Positions 1 through 5,696 of a DNA stretch of 5,696 nucleotides are shown here, piece by piece (position 1 is the stretch's first letter; every line of letters begins with the position of its first letter). Made by a program: the position numbers and the translations under genes. Source of the DNA: Phycisphaerales bacterium. GTDB lineage: Bacteria; Planctomycetota; Phycisphaerae; Tepidisphaerales; Tepidisphaeraceae. The stretch covers positions 1-5,696 of the forward strand of contig JAQGHK010000129.1 of the NCBI GenBank assembly GCA_028288875.1. The letters run 5' to 3'. The notes beneath the pieces are model-generated. The model was not told the origin of the DNA. It saw only the letters and a list, made by a program, of their open reading frames with translations, and searched no databases.

Positions 1-10
1 TGAGTCTTTG

Positions 11-17
11 AGAAGGA
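11..17 (+). promoter_or_regulatory. Ribosome binding site that decides the atpF start
   Basis: AGAAGGA lies 8 bases before the ATG at 26, a normal Shine-Dalgarno spacing. A TTG at 8 is in the same frame but lies upstream of this motif, so the motif favours the ATG at 26. The ATG start also gives a cleaner signal peptide (MKLK followed by a hydrophobic core). Confidence 0.75.
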
Positions 18-25
18 ATGTCGCG

Positions 26-640
26 ATGAAGCTGAAATCCCTGACAACGCCCTTGGCCACGCTGGCTCTGCTTGCCTTGCCGACGCTCGTGTGCGCCGCC
101 GAGGAAGCTCATGAAGCCGCCGAAGGCGCTGGCTCGGCCCACATGCCGCCGGGCCTGAACGAAGGCCTCATGACGGCCCTCGTGACGCTGATCGTGTTCG
201 TCGCCCTCGTGATCGTCCTCAAGGCCAAGGCCTGGGGCCCGATTGCCAAGGGCCTCGGTGACCGTGAAGCCAAGATTCGCAGCGACATCAAGGCCGCCGA
301 AGACGCCCGCGCCGCGGCCGACGCTTCGATGAAGAAGTACCAGGCCGAACTGGCCAAGGCCGGCGACGAAGTTCGCGCCATCCTGGACAAGGCCACCGCC
401 GACGCTCAGGCCGTCGCCACCCGCATCAAGATGCAGGCCCAGCAGGAGGCCGAGGAAGCCAAGGAACGCGCCGTGAAGGATATCGATGCCAGCCGCAAGG
501 CCGCCGTCGCCGAGATCCACGAGCACGCCGCCACGCTCAGCACCTCGATCGCCGAAAAGATCCTGCGTCGCAATCTGAATGCCGACGACCAGCGTGAACT
601 GGTTCGTCAATCGCTCGAACAGCTCGGCAGCGTTAACTAA
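26..640 (+). CDS. atpF: ATP synthase Fo subunit b
   Basis: This is the b subunit of F1Fo ATP synthase, the membrane-anchored peripheral stalk that stops the F1 head turning with the rotor. The protein is 204 residues from the ATG at 26. Residues 1-24 look like a Sec signal peptide: KLK, then a hydrophobic core, ending in VCA|A. An acidic, Ala-rich linker follows (about 25-45). One strong membrane helix lies at about 48-66, and WGPIAKGLGDRE (70-81) is the typical b-subunit segment just after the membrane. Residues about 80-185 are a long charged Ala/Glu/Lys/Arg-rich helix, as expected of the right-handed coiled coil that dimerises b. IAEKILRRNL (175-184) matches the family C-terminus, which contacts delta. 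Length is somewhat above the usual 155-175 because of the N-terminal extension. The position just before atpH and atpA confirms the call. Whether the leader is cleaved is inference; the -1 residue before C23 is Val, so it is not a good lipobox. Confidence 0.96.
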   Translation: MKLKSLTTPLATLALLALPTLVCAAEEAHEAAEGAGSAHMPPGLNEGLMTALVTLIVFVALVIVLKAKAWGPIAKGLGDREAKIRSDIKAAEDARAAADASMKKYQAELAKAGDEVRAILDKATADAQAVATRIKMQAQQEAEEAKERAVKDIDASRKAAVAEIHEHAATLSTSIAEKILRRNLNADDQRELVRQSLEQLGSVN

Positions 641-667
641 GCAGCTCCGCAGGAAAGATCCACCGCC

Positions 668-1222
668 ATGGCCAACGCACAAGACGACCACGCGACATTC
701 GACAGCTACGCCCAGGCGTTGCTGGAATTGTCGGACGCGCGCGGCGTGACCGACCAGGTCGCCGGCGACATTCAGGCGATTGCTGGAGTGATCCACGCCG
801 ACCCCGCGCTGGGCAAGTACTTCAGCGATCCGTCGATCAGCCACACCGAGCGCGAGGGCATGCTCGAAAGTGCCTTCCAGGGCAAGACGGCCGACGTGCT
901 CGTCAACTTCATCAAGCTGCTGAACGCCAAGGGTCGCCTCGGCAACTTTGGTGCGATTGCCGCGGCGTTCAAGCATCTGCTGGACGCCCGCAGCGGTAAG
1001 GTGGATGTCGAAGTGACCGTCGCCCACAAGCTGGACGACGGCGAACTGGAAAACGTCCGCGCGGAAATCAGCCGCAAGATCGGCAAGCACGCCCAGATCA
1101 CGCAGAAGGTCGACGATTCGATCATCGGCGGACTGGTCCTGAAGATCGGCGACAAGCTGATCGACGGCAGCGTGAAATCACAGTTGGAAACCTTGAAGCG
1201 TCGCCTGATCGCGGCGGTGTAA
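668..1222 (+). CDS. atpH: ATP synthase F1 subunit delta
   Basis: Subunit delta (OSCP homologue) sits on top of F1 and joins the alpha N-termini to the b stalk. The product is 184 residues, normal for the family, with no signal peptide or membrane segment, so it acts at the cytoplasmic face. The N-terminal helical domain shows YAQALLEL (14-21) and FIKLLNAKGRL (81-91), both characteristic. The C-terminal part carries the delta signature, VDDSIIGGLVLKIGDKLIDG (148-167), followed by a Lys/Arg-rich helix ending IAAV. A weak AGGAAAG at 651-657 lies 10 bases before the ATG. The start is 27 bases after the atpF stop and the gene is 43 bases ahead of atpA, so co-transcription is likely. Nothing in it appears broken. 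Confidence 0.96.
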   Translation: MANAQDDHATFDSYAQALLELSDARGVTDQVAGDIQAIAGVIHADPALGKYFSDPSISHTEREGMLESAFQGKTADVLVNFIKLLNAKGRLGNFGAIAAAFKHLLDARSGKVDVEVTVAHKLDDGELENVRAEISRKIGKHAQITQKVDDSIIGGLVLKIGDKLIDGSVKSQLETLKRRLIAAV

Positions 1223-1244
1223 GAGTCAGCAGAGTAAGAGACAG
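1219..1244 (+). repeat. Short direct repeat across the atpH stop codon
   Basis: GTAAGAGTCAG (1219-1229) and GTAAGAGACAG (1234-1244) match at 10 of 11 bases with a 15-base period. The first copy contains the atpH TAA stop. It may be a small slippage duplication in the atpH-atpA spacer; no function is evident and chance is possible. Confidence 0.4.
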
Positions 1245-1265
1245 TCGACAAACGGAAACGACACC

Positions 1266-2777
1266 ATGGCCATCAACGTTGCAGAAATCACCGGCGTCCT
1301 GAAGCGCGAAATCGAAGCCTACGAGCAGAAGCTGAACGTCTCCGACGTTGGCACGGTGCTTGAGGTCGGTGACGGCATTGCCCGCATTTACGGCCTTCGC
1401 GGCGCGATGGCCGGCGAACTGCTGTCGTTCCAGAACGGCGCCATGGGCCAGGTGTTCAACCTCGAAGAAGACAGCATCGGCGCGGTCATCTTCGGCGACT
1501 ACACGCACATCAAAGAAGGCGACACCGTCCAGACGACCGGCCGCCTGCTGGAAGTGCCCGTCGGCCCGGCCGTCATCGGCCGCGTGGTGAACCCGCTGGG
1601 CGAGCCGATCGACGGCGGCCCCGCGATCGCCAGCAGCGAAACCCGCAAGATGGACATCATCGCCCCCGGCATCGCCGAGCGCAAGCCGGTCAACGAGCCG
1701 CTGCAGACCGGCATCAAGGCCGTCGACAGCATGATCCCGATCGGCCGTGGTCAGCGTCAGCTGATCATCGGCGATCGTAAGACCGGCAAGAGCGCGATCG
1801 CGATCGACGCGATCATCGCCCAGAAGCACACCGGCGTGAAGTGTTTCTACGTCGCCGTCGGCCAGAAGGAATCGACCGTCGCTTCGATCGTCGAAGTCCT
1901 CAAGGCCAATGGCGCCATGGACTACACGACCGTCGTTGTCGCCGGTGCATCCGATCCGGCCCCGCTGCAGTACATCGCCCCATATGCCGGCACGGCCATG
2001 GCCGAGTACTTCATGTGGAAGGGCGAAGCAACCCTGGTGGTTTACGACGATCTTTCGAAGCAGGCCGCCGCGTACCGTCAGCTTTCGCTCTTGCTCCGTC
2101 GTCCGCCAGGCCGCGAAGCTTACCCCGGCGACGTGTTCTATCTCCACAGCCGTCTCTTGGAGCGCGCCGTGAAGCTGAGCGCCGAACTCGGTGGCGGTTC
2201 GCTGACGGCTCTACCGATCATCGAAACCCAGGAAGGCGAAGTGTCGGCGTATATTCCGACCAACGTCATCAGCATCACCGACGGCCAGATCTATCTGGAA
2301 CCCGAGCTATTCTTCTCCGGCGTTCGCCCGGCCATCAACGTCGGCGTGAGCGTGAGCCGCGTCGGTGGTAACGCCCAGACGAAGGCCATGAAGAAGATCG
2401 CCGGCTCACTCCGTCTGGACTTGGCCGCTTACCGCGAACTGGAAGCCTTCTCGCAGCTCGGCACCGAACTCGATGCCGACACGCAGAAGCGCCTGGACCG
2501 CGGTGCACGCCTGGTCGAACTGCTCAAGCAGCCGCAGTTCCGTCCGATGAAGGTGAGCGACGAAGTCGCCGTCATCTACGCCGGCACGAAGGGCTACCTG
2601 GACGAAGTCCCAGTGACCCGAATCGGCGAATTCCAAACCGGCTTCCTCGAATACGCCGCCGCCAGCCATACGGAGACGATGAATAACATCGAATCCCAGA
2701 AAGAGCTGACCGACGCCAATGAGGCCGGTTTGAAGAAGGCTCTGGAAGAGTACAAGAGCCGGGTCTGGAAGAAGTAA
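1266..2777 (+). CDS. atpA: ATP synthase F1 subunit alpha
   Basis: Subunit alpha alternates with beta in the F1 hexamer and binds nucleotide at the non-catalytic sites, while supplying an arginine finger to the catalytic ones. The product is 503 residues, the common bacterial length. Domains in order: an N-terminal helix that meets delta (1-23), a beta barrel (about 24-92), the nucleotide-binding domain (about 93-370) and a C-terminal helical domain (about 375-500). Seen directly: the P-loop GDRKTGKS (169-176); VGQK (198-201), with Gln where beta has its catalytic region; the Walker B-like LVVYDDLSKQ (257-266); the alpha/beta signature PAINVGVSVS (355-364), with the arginine finger as R365. 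Key residues are all present, so it should be functional. The ATG follows GGAAA (1254-1258) by 7 bases. The gene is the last in its unit here: a hairpin terminator lies 31 bases after the stop, and atpG does not follow. Confidence 0.98.
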   Translation: MAINVAEITGVLKREIEAYEQKLNVSDVGTVLEVGDGIARIYGLRGAMAGELLSFQNGAMGQVFNLEEDSIGAVIFGDYTHIKEGDTVQTTGRLLEVPVGPAVIGRVVNPLGEPIDGGPAIASSETRKMDIIAPGIAERKPVNEPLQTGIKAVDSMIPIGRGQRQLIIGDRKTGKSAIAIDAIIAQKHTGVKCFYVAVGQKESTVASIVEVLKANGAMDYTTVVVAGASDPAPLQYIAPYAGTAMAEYFMWKGEATLVVYDDLSKQAAAYRQLSLLLRRPPGREAYPGDVFYLHSRLLERAVKLSAELGGGSLTALPIIETQEGEVSAYIPTNVISITDGQIYLEPELFFSGVRPAINVGVSVSRVGGNAQTKAMKKIAGSLRLDLAAYRELEAFSQLGTELDADTQKRLDRGARLVELLKQPQFRPMKVSDEVAVIYAGTKGYLDEVPVTRIGEFQTGFLEYAAASHTETMNNIESQKELTDANEAGLKKALEEYKSRVWKK

Positions 2778-2808
2778 CCCGTCTTCCGATTTAAAACCTC
2801 TGAGACAG

Positions 2809-2846
2809 ACGCCGCCCGCGAGTGAATCGCGGGCGGCGTTTTTGTT
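2809..2846 (+). terminator. Rho-independent terminator after atpA
   Basis: Arms ACGCCGCCCGCGA (2809-2821) and TCGCGGGCGGCGT (2827-2839) pair perfectly over 13 bp, with a 5-base loop (GTGAA). The tract TTTTTGTT (2839-2846) follows. There is no A-tract before the left arm, so it is built for + strand transcripts, that is the atp unit. It should insulate the atp genes from the gene that starts at 3043. Confidence 0.93.
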
Positions 2847-2922
2847 AGTACACCCCGTCAACTTCAAACGCACCGTCACCGCCTTCGTACGTGGGAATTG
2901 CAAATAATTTCAAAAATAGATT

Positions 2923-2939
2923 ATTACCACATTGGTAAT
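2923..2939. repeat. Inverted repeat, possible operator
   Basis: ATTACCA (2923-2929) and TGGTAAT (2933-2939) form a perfect 7-bp dyad around the 3-base centre CAT. It ends at the first base of the candidate -35 box, where a regulator could act. No T-tract follows, so it does not look like a terminator. Protein binding is inference. Confidence 0.45.
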
Positions 2940-2962
2940 TGACTTATTTTTCATGTCAATTA
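2936..2962. repeat. Inverted repeat spanning the candidate promoter
   Basis: TAATTGAC (2936-2943) and GTCAATTA (2955-2962) are perfect 8-bp arms separated by 11 bases. The left arm contains most of the candidate -35 box and the right arm reaches into the candidate -10 box. It shares TAAT (2936-2939) with the dyad on its left. The geometry would suit a dimeric repressor, but A+T-rich DNA yields such dyads easily. Confidence 0.45.
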
Positions 2963-2966
2963 TTCT
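2939..2966 (+). promoter_or_regulatory. Candidate sigma-70-like promoter for the repeat-protein gene
   Basis: TTGACT (2939-2944, 5 of 6 to consensus) and TATTCT (2961-2966, 4 of 6) are 16 bases apart and lie in the A+T-rich island. Transcription would begin near 2973, giving a leader of about 70 bases. An alternative -10, TCTAAT (2966-2971), would need a 21-base spacer and is less likely. There is no experimental support. Confidence 0.5.
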
Positions 2967-3031
2967 CTAATTCTCACACTTCTTGGCGAGCTGGCGGCTT
3001 GCTTGGCGTTTCGGCGGTGGAAATTAAGAGC

Positions 3032-3037
3032 GGAGGG
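3032..3037 (+). promoter_or_regulatory. Strong ribosome binding site for the repeat-protein gene
   Basis: GGAGGG ends 5 bases before the ATG at 3043. An in-frame TAA at 3025-3027 rules out a start further upstream, so motif and stop together fix the start at 3043. Confidence 0.88.
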
Positions 3038-3042
3038 TAGCA

Positions 3043-5696
3043 ATGCAAAGCAGTCCATTACGTGGGCGTCACCGGTGTCTCATGGCCGCATTGAGCGCGA
3101 TGGGCGGTCTGGCAGCCGTCGGAGTACCGGCTGCTCATGCGGCGAATACGACGATCACTATTCCTGCGGGCTCAGCGGGCAATTTCAGCGCGCTGGCGGT
3201 CACTCTCACGGCCGGCGATATCCTGCAGGACAGCGCCTTATCGGCCCCGGCGGCTTTCACCCTGACAGTCGATCAGGATCTCGTGTTGGGTACCCTTAAG
3301 CTGAACAACTCGGGCAATCACACCGGCACTTTCAACGCGGACGGCACGCACTTCATCACGCTGAATAACACCGGCGGCACGATCTCAAACATTTTCGGCA
3401 CGACGAATGCCTCCATCGGCCAAAATGCCAACGCGGGCAGCCTGACCGTCGCCGCGCCCATTATCCTTGCTAACGCGATGGCAGATATCGGCAGCACGCA
3501 GGTCGGCACGGTCACCATCGCCGGAGCCATCACGGCATCAACGGCCACGACACTGAACCTCCGGCAGAACGCGACTCAAACCTCGACCACCATCACCGAT
3601 TCCATCTCAGGCAGCATTGGTGCGACCGGCAGCGCCATCGCGATCAACAACCTGTCCAGCGGCGGTGGCGGCAACACCAAGGATATTTTCGCCATCTCTG
3701 GCGCGATCGGCGGTGCGATTGGCACGGGGGCGGCGGTCACGATCACCAACGCGGCGACCGGCACTTCGCCATTCAATGTCTCGGGGATCCTGGGCGCGAC
3801 GGTGTCGAGCATCACTCAGAATAGCAGCTTGTCGACGATGACAATCTCGGGTGCGAACTCAAACTTCGCTGGCGCTACCAGCGTTCAGGCCGGCACGCTC
3901 AGCCTCGGTAGCTCAACGGCACTGGGCAGCTCCGCGTTAACGCTGAACAATACGAGCGGCGCGACGCTTAATCTCATCAGCTCGACAACGATTGGCTCGC
4001 TGGCCGGCGGCGGCACTTCGGGAGGCAATGTCACGCTCGGGGCCCTGACGCTCAGCACGGGCAATAACAACGCCAACGCCGCCTATGCCGGTGCAATCTC
4101 CGGCACAGGTGGCGTCACCAAGATCGGCACCGCCACCCAGACGCTGACCGGCACAAACACCTATACGGGCACCACGGCCGTCAACAGCGGCACGCTTAAG
4201 CTTGATTTCACGGTCGCGGGCGTTCCAGCTGCGAACATCGTCGGAAACACGACAAGTGGCGCGTTGGCCTTGGGTGGCGGCGCGCTTCAGATCGTTGGGG
4301 CGGACGCGGTCAACAGCCAAGTATTTTCGGGAACAACTCTGAATGCTGGCGGCAATTCCATTCTGGTCACCTCAGGCGCGGCAGGGTCTGCCACGCTGGC
4401 TTTGGGGACCATTAGCCGAAACGCCGGCTCGACCGTTGTTTTCGCGCTGCCTGCCGCCGGAAGCGTTTCCACGTCGGCCGGTACGGCCAGTACGTTACTA
4501 ACCAGCACGGGCGGCGCGACCTACGCTCTGATCGCCGACGTCAGCGGCAATATCGTCGACTTCGCCGCCAGAGATTCTGGCGGCATAAACATTGGCGCTG
4601 GCGCTAGCGTAGCGTCTGCGGCCTATTCATCGCCGACGACGTCGGGTAGCCAAGACTTCTCTGGAGCTTGGGCCACCCCGGTCATGGATTTCATCAACAA
4701 CGGAAATACCGGGATTCGCGTGAGTGCGACCGCCGGCGTCTCGGTGACCGGTGTCCGTTTCAACGCGTCGCGCAGTGGGGATTGGACGATCAATACGTCC
4801 ACTTTGGGCCGCATTCTCAATACGGGCGGAATTTTAGTTACGACCAATGTCGGTGCATTCAACGTCAATGTTTCGGGGCCCGGCCTGATTCGCCAAGCGA
4901 CCAGTGGCGGCGACATGATCTTAGCGCAGGACAATACTGCCGGTTATCTGAATATCAGCAGTGCTGTCACCACTGGCAGCGGAACTAGCGCGACCGGTCT
5001 GGTAAAGACCGGCAGGGGCACTCTGGTTCTTGGAGGCGTTAACACCTACACCGGCCAGACCTACCTCAATGGCGGCTCAACGCTCATCACCGCTTCCAGC
5101 GGCGTCGGCGGCGGGGCGACGCCGACGTCGCTTGCCAATCTCAATTTGAATGGCGGCACGCTTGTCGGGAATGCCGCCGCCGTCAGCACCGATTTTTCGA
5201 GCAGTATTCTCCGTCTTGTGTTCCTGAACACGGCGGGCGGCGGCTTGGCTTCGACGAGCGGAAATACGTTGACCGTCGGCGGCCTCGTGACGGGTTCCGG
5301 CCCACTGGCCGTCGGCACGGGCGCCATTGCCGGTAGCGGGTCGGCGGGCAATGCGGCGCTGACCGGCAGCGGCACCGTTGCCCTGTCCAATATCAACAGT
5401 ACGTTTGACGGTACCGTTAATGTCAACAACGGTGTTCTCTCGCTGACGGCCGGCAATGCCGGCGGTACGGGTGCGACGAGTGTCCTGGGCAACACCAACG
5501 TCGCCCGGAGCATCAACATCAACAGCGGCGGTACCCTGCGGTTCGATAACGGCGACATTCTCACCGGAAATGGAACCACCCCGACTGCCACGCTTGTCAT
5601 CAATGCCGGCGGCACCGTCACCAACAACGGCGCGTCCTTCAACACACTCGGCGCGGTGAATCTGAACGGCGGCACGCTCACCGGTACGGGTGGCAC
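3043..5696 (+). CDS. Large secreted autotransporter-associated beta-strand repeat protein, 3' end beyond the window
   Basis: One frame stays open from the ATG at 3043 to the window edge: 884 full codons and no stop. Residues 1-33 are a good Sec signal peptide: an Arg/His-rich n-region (RGRHR), a hydrophobic core (13-28) and the cleavage site AHA|AN. The mature part is very rich in Gly, Thr, Ser, Ala and Asn and poor in Lys, and its only Cys (residue 12) lies in the leader. Four strand-turn units of the PATR type (autotransporter-associated beta-strand repeat) are visible at about 264-289, 365-387, 658-682 and 773-801; the clearest contain NTYTG followed by a Gly-Thr/Ser-Leu turn. Such chains are known or predicted to form right-handed beta-helices at the cell surface. 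I infer an exported adhesin- or surface-layer-like protein; no enzymatic motif is seen. The anchor (beta-barrel, PEP-CTERM or other) would be at the missing C-terminus, so 'autotransporter' in the strict type V sense is unproven. It has its own promoter region and is separated from atpA by a terminator. Confidence 0.88.
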   Translation, partial: MQSSPLRGRHRCLMAALSAMGGLAAVGVPAAHAANTTITIPAGSAGNFSALAVTLTAGDILQDSALSAPAAFTLTVDQDLVLGTLKLNNSGNHTGTFNADGTHFITLNNTGGTISNIFGTTNASIGQNANAGSLTVAAPIILANAMADIGSTQVGTVTIAGAITASTATTLNLRQNATQTSTTITDSISGSIGATGSAIAINNLSSGGGGNTKDIFAISGAIGGAIGTGAAVTITNAATGTSPFNVSGILGATVSSITQNSSLSTMTISGANSNFAGATSVQAGTLSLGSSTALGSSALTLNNTSGATLNLISSTTIGSLAGGGTSGGNVTLGALTLSTGNNNANAAYAGAISGTGGVTKIGTATQTLTGTNTYTGTTAVNSGTLKLDFTVAGVPAANIVGNTTSGALALGGGALQIVGADAVNSQVFSGTTLNAGGNSILVTSGAAGSATLALGTISRNAGSTVVFALPAAGSVSTSAGTASTLLTSTGGATYALIADVSGNIVDFAARDSGGINIGAGASVASAAYSSPTTSGSQDFSGAWATPVMDFINNGNTGIRVSATAGVSVTGVRFNASRSGDWTINTSTLGRILNTGGILVTTNVGAFNVNVSGPGLIRQATSGGDMILAQDNTAGYLNISSAVTTGSGTSATGLVKTGRGTLVLGGVNTYTGQTYLNGGSTLITASSGVGGGATPTSLANLNLNGGTLVGNAAAVSTDFSSSILRLVFLNTAGGGLASTSGNTLTVGGLVTGSGPLAVGTGAIAGSGSAGNAALTGSGTVALSNINSTFDGTVNVNNGVLSLTAGNAGGTGATSVLGNTNVARSININSGGTLRFDNGDILTGNGTTPTATLVINAGGTVTNNGASFNTLGAVNLNGGTLTGTGG
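3832..3909 (+). repeat. PATR-like beta-strand repeat 1
   Basis: Residues 264-289 of the secreted protein show the pattern T-I-S-G-A-N-S-N-F-A-G, then V-Q-A-G-T-L-S-L. It is a diverged copy in which F-A-G replaces the usual Y-T-G. Confidence 0.6.
4135..4203 (+). repeat. PATR beta-strand repeat 2
   Basis: Residues 365-387 give TLTGTNTYTGTT, then V-N-S-G-T-L-K-L. This is a near-ideal autotransporter-associated repeat, preceded by the typical lead-in GGVTKIG (357-363). Confidence 0.85.
5014..5088 (+). repeat. PATR beta-strand repeat 3
   Basis: Residues 658-682 give RGTLVLGGVNTYTGQT followed by L-N-G-G-S-T-L-I. The lead-in GLVKTG (652-657) is the classic start of this repeat family. Confidence 0.85.
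5368..5445 (+). repeat. PATR-like beta-strand repeat 4
   Basis: Residues 776-801 run SGTVALSNINSTFDGTV, then N-V-N-N-G-V-L-S-L. The frame of the repeat is kept, but F-D-G stands for Y-T-G. Confidence 0.6.

Larger units (their letters stand above)
2896..2977. other. A+T-rich intergenic island
   Basis: About three quarters of these 82 bases are A or T by eye, in sharp contrast to the G+C-rich genes on both sides. The island holds two overlapping inverted repeats and a candidate promoter, so it most likely is the control region of the gene beginning at 3043. The preceding 2847-2895 shows nothing I can name. Confidence 0.75.

Noticed and set aside
1..3. TGA at the very first bases, possibly the stop of an upstream atpE (subunit c).
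   Set aside because: The position fits the usual atpE-atpF order, but only one codon is visible, so the gene cannot be identified.
1122..2147. 341-codon open frame on the minus strand within atpH and atpA.
   Set aside because: It is antisense to well-conserved ATP synthase genes, is rich in Asp, His, Gly and Ala as reverse-frame shadows of G+C-rich genes are, and shows no recognisable family.
2809..2846. Bidirectional terminator or attachment site at the hairpin after atpA.
   Set aside because: There is no A-tract on the left side, so it does not serve the minus strand, and no integrase or target-site duplication accompanies it.
2406..2903. 165-codon minus-strand open frame over the atpA 3' end.
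   Set aside because: It reads straight through the atp terminator hairpin and into atpA antisense, with no recognisable domain.
2931..2959. Divergent minus-strand promoter: TGTCAA at 2954-2959 reads TTGACA, a perfect -35, on the other strand.
   Set aside because: No acceptable -10 lies 16-18 bases away (best match 3 of 6), and no credible minus-strand gene begins to the left; that direction leads into the atpA terminator.
3003..3299. 98-codon + strand frame starting with TTG ahead of the repeat protein.
   Set aside because: It overlaps the signal-peptide coding region in another frame, starts at TTG with no good ribosome binding site, and its product has no familiar features. The frame from 3043 explains the DNA better.
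3318..5696. Several minus-strand open frames of 63-211 codons opposite the repeat protein, including one from 5061 to the edge.
   Set aside because: The forward gene's Gly/Thr/Ala/Asn codons read backwards as Pro, Val, Ala and Leu codons, so stops are rare by composition alone. The products are low-complexity Pro/Val/Ala chains.
3043..5696. Possible CRISPR-like or tandem DNA repeat array in the repeat protein gene.
   Set aside because: The similarity is at protein level, irregularly spaced and diverged in DNA; there are no uniform direct repeats with spacers.

Overview
The window is a G+C-rich bacterial chromosome segment read entirely on the + strand. It joins a housekeeping locus, the F1Fo ATP synthase genes atpF, atpH and atpA, to a large secreted repeat protein that runs off the right edge. 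The lineage is not given. An AtpF with a Sec-type signal peptide ahead of its membrane helix, a large Gly/Thr/Asn/Ser/Ala-rich protein with autotransporter-associated beta-strand repeats, and high G+C coding together suggest the Planctomycetota-Verrucomicrobiota group. A Phycisphaerae-like planctomycete is my best guess; this is inference, not proof.

Layout. Bases 26-640 encode AtpF (subunit b, peripheral stalk), 668-1222 AtpH (subunit delta, which ties the stalk to the F1 head) and 1266-2777 AtpA (subunit alpha, the non-catalytic nucleotide-binding subunit). Gaps of 27 and 43 bases and the shared strand indicate one transcription unit that begins left of the window. A perfect 13-bp GC-rich hairpin with a T-tract lies at 2809-2846, just after atpA. 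The usual next genes, atpG (gamma), atpD (beta) and atpC (epsilon), are not here, so the cluster appears to end at alpha.

Bases 2847-3042 are a non-coding spacer holding a strikingly A+T-rich island (about 2896-2977). Within it are two overlapping inverted repeats and a plausible sigma-70-like promoter. A strong Shine-Dalgarno (GGAGGG) then precedes an ATG at 3043. From there one uninterrupted frame of 884 codons continues to the end of the window. It starts with a clear Sec signal peptide and continues as a beta-solenoid-like, cysteine-free mature chain with four recognisable strand-turn repeats. The C-terminus, which would show how the protein is anchored (autotransporter barrel, PEP-CTERM or other), lies outside the window.

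How they work together. The three atp products are parts of one rotary enzyme in the cytoplasmic membrane: b and delta form the stator and alpha is part of the F1 hexamer. The repeat protein has no evident functional link to ATP synthesis; the terminator and its own promoter region suggest separate expression. I see no RNA gene, CRISPR array, insertion sequence or other mobile element.
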